Program-made: the position numbers and the translations under genes
Notes under the pieces: model-generated
Seen by the model: only the letters and a program-made list of their open reading frames with translations
What the model was told of the DNA's origin: nothing
The model's database searches: none
Assembly (NCBI RefSeq): GCF_013408795.1
Contig: NZ_JACCCC010000001.1
Coordinates: forward strand, 1,426,001-1,490,000
Direction: 5' to 3'
Length of the DNA stretch: 64,000 nucleotides
Source: Spinactinospora alkalitolerans
GTDB lineage: Bacteria > Actinomycetota > Actinomycetes > Streptosporangiales > Streptosporangiaceae
In this document: positions 35,216 through 42,152 of the stretch, piece by piece
Layout: each line of letters starts with the position of its first letter
Numbering within the stretch: position 1 is the stretch's first letter

Positions 35216-35500
35216 AACCTCAGCCCGAGGACGCCGACTCCGCGGCGACTGGGCGATCCCCTCGCGTGGCCGCCAGGCCCCCAAAGGATCGCACCGGCGC
35301 CGCGCCACCCACGCCGTCTGCCTGTGCTCCAGACCGAAACCGCGGTGTCGGTATGCGCCTGAGTCGACGGGTCTGCTTCGCGCGCGTGAGGGCGATTTCC
35401 GTCCACGGACCTTCGGCCACACGAGGGAATCGCCCACCCGCACGCACTTCTATCCTGGGGCAGGCCTTCAGCCCTCCCGGGATTCGGGCAACACCCGACC
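35210..35500. repeat. Composite intergenic repeat, copy C (rearranged, two hairpins)
   Basis: About 290 bp between the convergent LacI-type gene and the unknown gene at 35514. The left part (GTGAAACCTCAGCCC onwards, with a hairpin GCGATCC 35253-35259 / GGATCGC 35286-35292) matches copy B in reverse orientation. The right part (hairpin GGGCGATT 35390-35397 / AATCGCCC 35428-35435 around GACCTTCGGCC) matches copy D in direct orientation. The outer terminal repeats are degenerate. It therefore looks like two element halves joined head to head. The LacI-gene stop codon (35213-35215) is again at the border. Confidence 0.72.
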
Positions 35501-35513
35501 TCAAGGTCGGCGT

Positions 35514-36188
35514 TCATTCCTCGCGGTGGATGCGGGCGGCGGTGCGGTCGCGGTGTTCCAGCGTGTTGCTGGTGGTCCGGGTCTGCACCCGCATCAGCCG
35601 GCGGGCGTCGTCGGCCGCGGCCCTGGCGGTCTCGGGGCGTGCGGTCCCGCCGCGCCGCGGAGTGTCGTCGGGCCGGCCGAGGTCGTCGGGCAGCCCGGCG
35701 CGGCCCACGATCCGCAACTGCGCGCTCTCCTGGGAGACCGAAGGGCGGATGTCGCCGGTCGGGGTCTTCCAGTTGCGCAGCCGGTGCTCCAGCCACTCGA
35801 CGCCCTGGTAGCCCTCGCCTCGCGGCCAGGCCAGGCCGTCGGGCCGGTGACTCAGCGCGTGCAGCAGGTCGGCGATCGACCAGCCGGCCGAGAAGAACCG
35901 CGCCGCCTCGGCGCGCAGCCGGGGAAAGTCCACGCCGCGCAGCGAGTCGTCGCGCCGGCGCAGCAGCTCACAGGCCCGGTGCACGTCGCTGCGGGTGTGC
36001 ACCGGCTGGTTCAGCGGATCGGGCTCGGGCCGGTGCAGCAGCGCGTCGTCGACGGTCACGATGACCTCGCCGCCGCGGTTGTCCCAGATGCTCACCTGCT
36101 CGCGCGGCCAGCCCTGGGACTCCACCAGTGCAGCGGCCAGCCTGCGCAGATCGAGCGCGTCGTCGGACGAGATCCGCAACTCCGCCAT
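35514..36188 (-). CDS. Conserved-looking hypothetical protein
   Basis: 224 residues, not recognised. It is hydrophilic, without signal or membrane segments. The N-terminal half is mixed alpha/beta (ELRISSDDALDLRRLAAALVESQGW, then SIWDNRGGEVIVTVDDALL). The middle is helical (DVHRACELLRRRDDSLRGVDFPRLRAEAARFFSAGWSIADLLHALSHRPDG), and the C-terminal 70 residues are Arg-rich and probably disordered. The 'GWSIADLLHALSHRPDG' segment resembles a helix-turn-helix with recognition helix, so DNA or nucleic-acid binding is possible. It is divergent from deoC. Confidence 0.6.
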   Translation of the reverse strand: MAELRISSDDALDLRRLAAALVESQGWPREQVSIWDNRGGEVIVTVDDALLHRPEPDPLNQPVHTRSDVHRACELLRRRDDSLRGVDFPRLRAEAARFFSAGWSIADLLHALSHRPDGLAWPRGEGYQGVEWLEHRLRNWKTPTGDIRPSVSQESAQLRIVGRAGLPDDLGRPDDTPRRGGTARPETARAAADDARRLMRVQTRTTSNTLEHRDRTAARIHREE

Positions 36189-36331
36189 GGCCGCCCCCGT
36201 TTCTCCCCGTCTTCTCCGCGCCGGTTCCCCGGACCACCAGCCTAGCCACGCCCGACGACACCGGGTTCCGGCCGCGCGTTAAGGTGGTCGCCCGGCGTAG
36301 GACCGGGATCGATGAGGATCGAGGTGGGCCC

Positions 36332-37276
36332 GTGCCCGACACGGCATTCGCGTCAGACACCGCGGCGTCCAACGCGTCGCTGCGGGCGTACCTGCATGGA
36401 CTTCCCGGAGTGGACGAGGTCGGCGCGAAGGCGCGCGCCGCCGACCTCGGCACCCGTTCGATCAAGACCACGGCCAAGCGCCAGGCGATCGACCTGGCCG
36501 TCCGGATGGTCGACCTGACCACGCTGGAAGGCTCCGACTCCCCCGGCAAGGTGCGGGCGCTGTGCGCCAAGGCCGCCCACCCCGACCCGGCCGACCCCTC
36601 GGCCCCGCAGGTCGCGGCGGTGTGCGTGTACTCGGACCTGGTCGCGGTGGCGGTCGAGGCGCTCGCCGGGACCGGGGTCGGCGTGGCGTCGGTGGCCACG
36701 GCCTTCCCGTCCGGGCGCGCCCCGCTGGAGGCCAAGCTCGCCGACACCCGCCGCGCGGTCGCCGACGGCGCGAACGAGATCGACATGGTCATCGACCGCG
36801 GCGCGTTCCTGGCCGGCGACTACCGCAAGGTCCACGAGGAGATCGCCGCGGTGAAGGAGGCGTGCGCCGGCACCCACCTCAAGGTGATCCTGGAGACCGG
36901 GGAACTCGCCACCTACGACAACGTGCGCCGCGCCTCCTGGCTGGCCATGGGTGCCGGCGCCGACTTCATCAAGACCTCCACCGGCAAGGTCTCCCCGGCC
37001 GCAACGCTGCCGGTCACCCTGATCATGCTGGAGGCGGTCCGCGACCACCGCGCGCGGACCGGCCGCCAGGTCGGGGTCAAGCCCGCGGGCGGAATCCGCA
37101 CCACCAAGGACGCCGTCAAGTACCTGGTGATGGTCAACGAGGTCGCGGGCGACGACTGGCTGGACCCGGCGTGGTTCCGCCTCGGCGCCTCCAGCCTGCT
37201 CAACGACCTGCTGATGCAGCGCACCAAGCTCACCACGGGCAGCTACCCCGGCCCCGACTACTACACGTTGGACTAG
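36332..37276 (+). CDS. deoC: Deoxyribose-phosphate aldolase
   Basis: Splits 2-deoxyribose-5-phosphate into acetaldehyde and glyceraldehyde-3-phosphate, the last step of deoxynucleoside breakdown. The 314-residue class I aldolase has the Schiff-base lysine in ADFIKTSTGK (K214), the acid/base lysine in GVKPAGGIR (K250) and EIDMVIDRGAFLAG. At 314 residues it is of the longer eukaryote/actinobacterial type. The GTG at 36332 follows GAGGTGGGCCC. It starts an operon with two aldehyde dehydrogenase genes (3-bp gap, then overlap), which would oxidise the acetaldehyde. Confidence 0.95.
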   Translation: MPDTAFASDTAASNASLRAYLHGLPGVDEVGAKARAADLGTRSIKTTAKRQAIDLAVRMVDLTTLEGSDSPGKVRALCAKAAHPDPADPSAPQVAAVCVYSDLVAVAVEALAGTGVGVASVATAFPSGRAPLEAKLADTRRAVADGANEIDMVIDRGAFLAGDYRKVHEEIAAVKEACAGTHLKVILETGELATYDNVRRASWLAMGAGADFIKTSTGKVSPAATLPVTLIMLEAVRDHRARTGRQVGVKPAGGIRTTKDAVKYLVMVNEVAGDDWLDPAWFRLGASSLLNDLLMQRTKLTTGSYPGPDYYTLD

Positions 37277-37279
37277 GCA

Positions 37280-38722
37280 GTGGCAGACCAGATCTTCGAG
37301 TACGCGCCCGCGCCCGAGTCCCGTGCGGTCGTCTCCATCAAGCCGTCCTACGACCTGTTCATCGACGGCGAGTTCACGCCCGCGAGCGGCGAGGAGCGCA
37401 TCACCACCCTCAACCCCGCCGACGAGGAGCCGCTGGCCGAGGTCGCAGCGGCCGCCGAGGCCGACGTCGACCGCGCCGTGCGGGCCGCGCGCCGCGCCTT
37501 CGAGCGCGTGTGGGCCCCGATGCCGGGGGCCGAACGCGGCAAGTACCTGTTCCGCATCAGCCGCATCATCCAGGAGCGCGCCCGCGAGCTGGCGGTCCTG
37601 GAGTCGCTGGACAACGGCAAGCCGATCAAGGAGACCCGCGACGTCGACCTGCCGCTGGTCGCCGCGCACTTCTTCTACCACGCCGGCTGGGCCGACAAGC
37701 TCGCGCACGCCGGCCTGGGCCCCGACCCCCGTCCGCTCGGTGTCGCGGCGCAGGTCATCCCGTGGAACTTCCCGCTTCTCATGCTGGCCTGGAAGATCGC
37801 CCCGGCGCTGGCCACCGGCAACACGGTCGTGCTCAAACCGGCCGAGACCACGCCGCTGACGGCCCTGGTCTTCGCCGAGATCTGCCAGGAGGCGGGACTT
37901 CCGCCGGGCGTGGTCAACATCGTCACCGGAGCGGGGGAGACCGGGCGGGCGCTGGTGGCGCATCCGGGGACCGACAAGGTCGCCTTCACCGGCTCCACCG
38001 AGGTCGGACGCCAGATCGCCCGCGCCGTTGCCGGCACCCCCAAGCGGCTCACCCTCGAACTCGGCGGCAAGGGCGCCAACATCGTCTACGACGACGCCGC
38101 GCTGGACCAGGCGGTCGAGGGCATCGTGTCGGGCATCTTCTTCAACCAGGGGCACGTATGCTGCGCGGGCTCCCGGCTGCTGGTGCAGGAGTCGATCGCC
38201 GACGAGCTGCTCGCCCGGCTCAAGGCCAGGATCGAGCGGCTGCGCATGGGCGACCCGCTGGACAAGAACACCGACATCGGGGCGATCAACTCCGCGGCGC
38301 AACTGGCGCGCATCCGCGACCTGGCCCGGATCGGCGAGGAGGAGGGGGCGCAGGGCTGGTCGCCGACCTGCGAACCGCCCGAGCGCGGCTACTGGTTCGC
38401 GCCCACGGTCTTCACCGGCGTCAGCCAGGCGCACCGCATCGCGCGGGAGGAGATCTTCGGCCCCGTGCTGTCGGTGCTGACCTTCCGGACCCCCGACGAG
38501 GCGGTGGCCAAGGCCAACAACACCCCCTACGGACTGTCCGCCGGGGTGTGGACCGAGAAGGGCTCACGGATGCTGTGGACCGCCGACCGGCTGCGCGCCG
38601 GGGTCGTGTGGTCCAACACGTTCAACAAGTTCGATCCCGCCAGCCCGTTCGGCGGCTACAAGGAGTCCGGCTACGGCCGCGAGGGCGGGCGCCACGGACT
38701 GGAGGGCTACCTTGCCGGCTGA
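37280..38722 (+). CDS. NAD(P)-dependent aldehyde dehydrogenase (deoC-linked)
   Basis: 480 residues, full-length ALDH. Cofactor loop PWNFPLLMLAWKIAPALATGNTVVLKPAE (161-189), FTGSTEVG (236-243), general base LTLELGGK (E260) and catalytic cysteine GHVCCAGSR (C294). The C-terminal FNKFDPASPFGGYKESGYGREGG is typical. Directly behind deoC, it most likely oxidises acetaldehyde to acetate; that substrate is inferred from context. The start is a GTG 3 bp after the deoC stop, and the 3' end overlaps the next ALDH-like gene by 11 bp. Confidence 0.93.
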   Translation: MADQIFEYAPAPESRAVVSIKPSYDLFIDGEFTPASGEERITTLNPADEEPLAEVAAAAEADVDRAVRAARRAFERVWAPMPGAERGKYLFRISRIIQERARELAVLESLDNGKPIKETRDVDLPLVAAHFFYHAGWADKLAHAGLGPDPRPLGVAAQVIPWNFPLLMLAWKIAPALATGNTVVLKPAETTPLTALVFAEICQEAGLPPGVVNIVTGAGETGRALVAHPGTDKVAFTGSTEVGRQIARAVAGTPKRLTLELGGKGANIVYDDAALDQAVEGIVSGIFFNQGHVCCAGSRLLVQESIADELLARLKARIERLRMGDPLDKNTDIGAINSAAQLARIRDLARIGEEEGAQGWSPTCEPPERGYWFAPTVFTGVSQAHRIAREEIFGPVLSVLTFRTPDEAVAKANNTPYGLSAGVWTEKGSRMLWTADRLRAGVVWSNTFNKFDPASPFGGYKESGYGREGGRHGLEGYLAG

Positions 38723-39626
38723 GCGCAGGAACAAGAAGCAGCAGGAGAACCGGGGCGACGCCGCCGCGCCGCAGCGGCTCGCCGTGCGCAAGACCTACAA
38801 GCTCTACGTCAACGGAGCGTTCCCTCGTTCGGAATCGGGCAGGTCCTATCCCGTGACGTCAGCCAAGGGCGAGCACCTCGCCAACGCGGCCCTGGCCTCC
38901 CGCAAGGACGCCCGCGACGCCGTGGTGGCGGCGCGCAAGGCGTTCGGCGGCTGGGCCGGGCGCACCGCCTACAACAGGGGGCAGGTCCTCTACCGGGCCG
39001 CCGAGATGCTGGAGGGGCGCAGGGCCCAGTTCGTCGACGAGGTCGTGGCCGCCGACGGCGTCGGCCGGGGCAGGGCCGAAGCACTGGTCTCGGCGGCGAT
39101 CGACCGCTGGGTCTACTACGCCGGCTGGACCGACAAGATCGCGCAGGTCGCCGGCGCGGCCAACCCGGTCTCCGGGCCCTACTTCAACCAGTCCGCGCCC
39201 GAGCCCGCGGGCGTGGTGGCGGTCATCGCACCGCCGTGGGCGCCCCTGCTCGGCCTGGTCTCGGTCGTCGCCCCGGTGATCGCCACGGGCAACACCGCCG
39301 TCGTGGTCGCCGGTGAGCGCGCCCCGCTGCCGGCGGTCACCCTGGGCGAGGTGCTGGCGACGTCGGACCTGCCGGGCGGCGTGGTCAACATCCTCACCGG
39401 CCGGCTCGCCGAACTGGCCCCGCCGCTGGCCGCCCACGCCGACGTCAACGCCCTCGACCTCACCGGGGCCGGCGACCTCGCCGCGGAACTGGAGGAGGCG
39501 GCCGCCGACACCCTCAAGCGCGTGCTCCGGCCCGAGCCCGCGCCGGACTGGTCGGCCGACCCGGGGACCATCCGGATGACGCCGTTCCTGGAGACCAAGA
39601 CGGTCTGGCACCCGATCGGCGTGTGA
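38712..39626 (+). CDS. ALDH-like pseudoenzyme (cofactor half only)
   Basis: 304 residues. Residues 25-240 follow the N-terminal NAD-binding half of aldehyde dehydrogenases (YKLYVNGAFPRSESGRSYPV, AYNRGQVLYRAAEMLEGR, GVVAVIAPPWAPLLGLVSVVAPVIATGNTAVVVAGE). After LDLTGAGDLAAELEEAA the protein ends without the catalytic Glu/Cys half; in addition, PWN is replaced by PPWAP and KPAE by AGE. It is open and lies in an operon with full ALDH, so it is likely a structural or regulatory partner rather than decay. The TTG at 38712 overlaps the upstream gene. Such short partners next to deoC-ALDH are, to my recollection, seen in other actinobacteria. Confidence 0.82.
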   Translation: MPAERRNKKQQENRGDAAAPQRLAVRKTYKLYVNGAFPRSESGRSYPVTSAKGEHLANAALASRKDARDAVVAARKAFGGWAGRTAYNRGQVLYRAAEMLEGRRAQFVDEVVAADGVGRGRAEALVSAAIDRWVYYAGWTDKIAQVAGAANPVSGPYFNQSAPEPAGVVAVIAPPWAPLLGLVSVVAPVIATGNTAVVVAGERAPLPAVTLGEVLATSDLPGGVVNILTGRLAELAPPLAAHADVNALDLTGAGDLAAELEEAAADTLKRVLRPEPAPDWSADPGTIRMTPFLETKTVWHPIGV

Positions 39627-39668
39627 GCGGGCAAGGCGATGCGGGAAGGACGGGGGAGGACGGCGGAG

Positions 39669-40181
39669 ATGCGTGCGGCGGGCGTCGAGCTGGTGCGGCT
39701 GGACGGCGACTCCCCAAGGGTCGCCGACCTGCGGGCCGCGGTCCTCAAGCTCCGGCTGGCGCCGGGCCAGCATCGCTTCAGCGCCGAGGCGGTCAACACG
39801 CTGCCGCGCGCCGACGCAGACCCCAACCGCACCCCGTTCGCCGTCCTGTGCTCCGATGTGCCGGTGGGCTTCGGTATCGTCGACCGCCTCGGCGTCCTCG
39901 GCGAGATCGCCGACGACCCGGCGCGCGCCGTCCTGCTGCGGGCGTTCTACATCGACCCGCAGTGGCAGGGGCAGGGGGTGGGCCGGGCGGCCTGCGCGGC
40001 CCTGGACTCTCTCGTGCGCGGCATCGCCCCCGAGGCCACCGAGGTGCTGCTCACCGTGAACGAGGGCAATCCCGCGGCCGTCCGCGCCTACCTGGCCGGC
40101 GGCTTCGCCCACACCGGCCGCCGCTACCTCGGCGGCGACGCGGGCCCCCAATACGTCCTGCGCCGCCCCGTCGGGGAATGA
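39669..40181 (+). CDS. GNAT-family N-acetyltransferase
   Basis: 170 residues. The acetyl-CoA binding motif A is present as AFYIDPQWQGQGVGRAACAAL (Q/RxxGxG/A), followed by the beta-5/alpha-4 part VLLTVNEGNPAAVRAYLAGGFAHTGRRY. The N-terminal region FAVLCSDVPVGFGIVDRLG is a normal GNAT beta-2/3 hairpin. The ATG at 39669 was chosen for the GGAGG 9 nt upstream; the ATG at 39639 is an alternative. It lies 42 bp after the ALDH-like partner and may belong to that operon. Substrate unknown. Confidence 0.85.
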   Translation: MRAAGVELVRLDGDSPRVADLRAAVLKLRLAPGQHRFSAEAVNTLPRADADPNRTPFAVLCSDVPVGFGIVDRLGVLGEIADDPARAVLLRAFYIDPQWQGQGVGRAACAALDSLVRGIAPEATEVLLTVNEGNPAAVRAYLAGGFAHTGRRYLGGDAGPQYVLRRPVGE

Positions 40182-40281
40182 CGCCGTTATCTGCGGATGA
40201 CCGGGCGAAGCCGGTCGCGCGCTCCCAGGCTCGGTGCGGACCTCTTACACTTCCGGCTTGTTTTCTCCGGGGGTCTTCTTC

Positions 40282-40514
40282 CTTGAGTCTTAACCTCGGC
40301 CCCGGGAAGGAGTAGGCGCGCGGGTGGGCGATTTTGCGTCCACGGGCCTTCGGCCACACGAGAGAATCGCCCGGTCACCGCGGATCTCTCCTGGGGCTGA
40401 GGCTTCACGACCTCCTGGGGCCGGGGGGGGGCGGCGTGCACCGTCGCCCGGTCACCGCGGATCCCTCCTTGGGCTGAGGTTCACAACCCCCGATGGCCGA
40501 GCTTAAAACTCAAG
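40282..40514. repeat. Composite intergenic repeat, copy D (complete)
   Basis: 233 bp between convergent genes. Left end CTTGAGTCTTAACCTCGGCC; reverse complement of the right end CTTGAGTTTTAAGCTCGGCC: 20-bp terminal inverted repeats with only two differences. It contains GGAAGGAGTAGGCGCGCGGG, a hairpin GGGCGATT (40326-40333) / AATCGCCC (40365-40372) around GGGCCTTCGGCC, and two copies of CGGTCACCGCGGAT(C) (about 40371 and 40450). The right end supplies the last codons and TAA stop of the truncated 13E12 gene. The 100 bp to the left (40182-40281) hold nothing recognisable. Confidence 0.82.
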
Positions 40515-40943
40515 TCTTTCTCCATGAGGCCTCTTCTCTGCCGCGTCGGAGTCGATCTCCCCTTTCAGCAGGGACGCGTGCACCCCGGGAAAGCACGCGG
40601 TGATCCGGGAGGCGTGGCCCGTCCGCCCGGCGGCATAGCCCGGCGGCAGCTCCAATTCGGTGGCGATCTCGGCCGCGGCGCACTCCTCGGCGTGCCCGTA
40701 GGAGCCGTGCTCCCGGCATCTCGCCTCGGCGGCCGACCGTGCAATCGCGGTGAGCTGCCGGGACTCCGATTCACGCCGGGCGCGCTCGCAGGCGGCGGCG
40801 AAATCCAGCAGCTCCGAGCCTGAAAGGGAGTCCTGGCCGACCTCTCCCACCCACGCCGCGACCATCGAGACCGGCGCCGCGTCCACGTTCCGCGGGAAAG
40901 GCGCACCGGTCCCGACCGGTTGGGGTGGCGCGAATGAATCCAC
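40503..40943 (-). pseudogene. Truncated 13E12/DUF222 protein (HNH part lost)
   Basis: 146 codons. The segment LSGSELLDFAAACERARRESESRQLTAIARSAAEARC, then AAAEIATELELPPGYAAGRTGHASRITACFPGVHASLLKGEIDSDAAE, fits the DUF222 N-terminal domain of 13E12-repeat proteins, which normally run 350-500 residues and end in an HNH endonuclease domain. Here homology stops after GEIDSDAAEK, and the reading frame ends inside the right terminus of repeat D (ERLEF then TAA). No HNH remnant is found on the far side of the repeat. The gene is therefore a 3'-truncated remnant, though it might still be expressed. Confidence 0.72.
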
Positions 40944-41209
40944 GCAATAATTCTATGTCGCCCCGCAGCGGAAAAACAAGGAATCCAGTGCCTCACTCAG
41001 AAGGAAATGTGATGCACGCCGCTACTCGGTGAAACTCGAAAAAACAAGCCAAGACTATTTCCTGGGGATAACCCGAGTGCGTCGAAAAAGGGGCGGCCCA
41101 TATAGTGCGGAAGCGGCCTTTCGGTCATGACCGGAAAACCGCCGGGCAATTCCGCGCGGGGTATAAGGTGGTCCGCATCGTAGTAGCGCGACCACGAGGA
41201 GAGCCGACC
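40944..41209. other. AT-richer intergenic region upstream of punA
   Basis: 266 bp, noticeably lower in GC than the surroundings (AATAATTCTATG, GAAAAACAAGG, CTCGAAAAAACAAG). It contains TATAGTG (41101-41107) and GGGGTATAAGGTGG (TATAAG at 41162-41167, 43 bp before punA), the latter a plausible -10; no good -35 is apparent. No gene was seen. Transfer or remnant of the 13E12 locus may explain the base composition. Confidence 0.45.
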
Positions 41210-42013
41210 GTGCACACCAACGCCCACGAACTCGCCAGGGAGGCGGCCGACGAGCTCCGCTCCCGCAGCGGAGCCGACTCCTTCGACGTCGCGCTGGTCA
41301 TGGGATCGGGGTGGGCCCCGGCGGCCGACGCCCTGGGAACGGTGGGCGGGGAGTTCGCGGTCAGCGAGCTGCCGGGGTTCCGCAAGCCCCAGGTCGAGGG
41401 GCACGTCGGCCGGGTCCGCACCGTGCGCGGGGAGGCCGGGAAGGGCGACCTGCTGGTGTTCCTCGGACGCACCCACCTCTACGAGGGCCACGGCACCGAC
41501 GCGGTCGTGCACAACGTGCGCACCGCCATCGCAGCGGGCGCCGGCACCGTCATCCTCACCAACGCCGCCGGCGCCCTGCGCTCCGAATTCGAGGTGGGCC
41601 AACCGGTGCTGATCACCGACCACCTCAACCTCACCGCGCGCTCCCCGCTGACCGGCGCGAACTTCGTGGACCTCACCGACACCTACTCCGCGTCGCTGCG
41701 CGCGCTGGCCCGCGACGCCGCCCCCTCCCTCGCCGAGGGCGTCTACGCCGCCATGCCCGGCCCGCACTTCGAGACCCCGGCCGAGATCCGGATGCTGCGC
41801 GCCATGGGCGCCGACCTCGTGGGCATGTCCACCGCCCTCGAGGCGATCGCCGCCAGGGAGCAGGAGGCGAGCGTGCTGGGGATCTCCCTGGTCACCAACG
41901 TCGCCGCCGGACTCGCCGACCGCCCCCTCGACCACGAGGAGGTCCTGGAGGCCGGCCGCGAGGCCGCGACCGACGTCGGCCGGCTGCTGGCCGCGATCGT
42001 CGAGCGGCTCTGA
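41210..42013 (+). CDS. punA: Purine-nucleoside phosphorylase
   Basis: Phosphorolysis of purine (deoxy)ribonucleosides to base and (deoxy)ribose-1-phosphate. The 267-residue trimeric-type PNP (NP-I family) has VALVMGSGWAPAAD (phosphate loop), FLGRTHLYEGHG, VILTNAAGALR, YAAMPGPHFETPAEIRMLRAMGADLVGMSTALEAIAARE and SLVTNVAAGL. The GTG at 41210 follows AGGAGA. It is followed by a phosphohexomutase gene that can convert the pentose-1-phosphate, with a copy of the second repeat family in between. Confidence 0.94.
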   Translation: MHTNAHELAREAADELRSRSGADSFDVALVMGSGWAPAADALGTVGGEFAVSELPGFRKPQVEGHVGRVRTVRGEAGKGDLLVFLGRTHLYEGHGTDAVVHNVRTAIAAGAGTVILTNAAGALRSEFEVGQPVLITDHLNLTARSPLTGANFVDLTDTYSASLRALARDAAPSLAEGVYAAMPGPHFETPAEIRMLRAMGADLVGMSTALEAIAAREQEASVLGISLVTNVAAGLADRPLDHEEVLEAGREAATDVGRLLAAIVERL

Positions 42014-42015
42014 TC

Positions 42016-42091
42016 GAACTCTGAGCGCTGTGTTCGCGGGGCGGGACTTCCAGGGCTCGGACCTGCTGTGCCGCCGGCGGCGCACACTGCG
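42016..42091. repeat. Second dispersed repeat family, copy 2 (inverted)
   Basis: About 76 bp between punA and the phosphohexomutase gene. It is the reverse complement of the blocks in copies 1 and 3: TTCGCGGGGCGGGACTTCCA, GGGCTCGGACCTGCTG and TGCCGCCGGCGGCGCACACTGCG. It begins 2 bp after the punA stop. No hairpin with a T-run is associated. The segment 42092-42152 then leads to the next start codon. Confidence 0.72.
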
Positions 42092-42152
42092 ACGCCAACC
42101 CTCTGTGCGAACACGGTGGTCAAACATCAGTGAGAGGAAGGCGGCGCACCAC

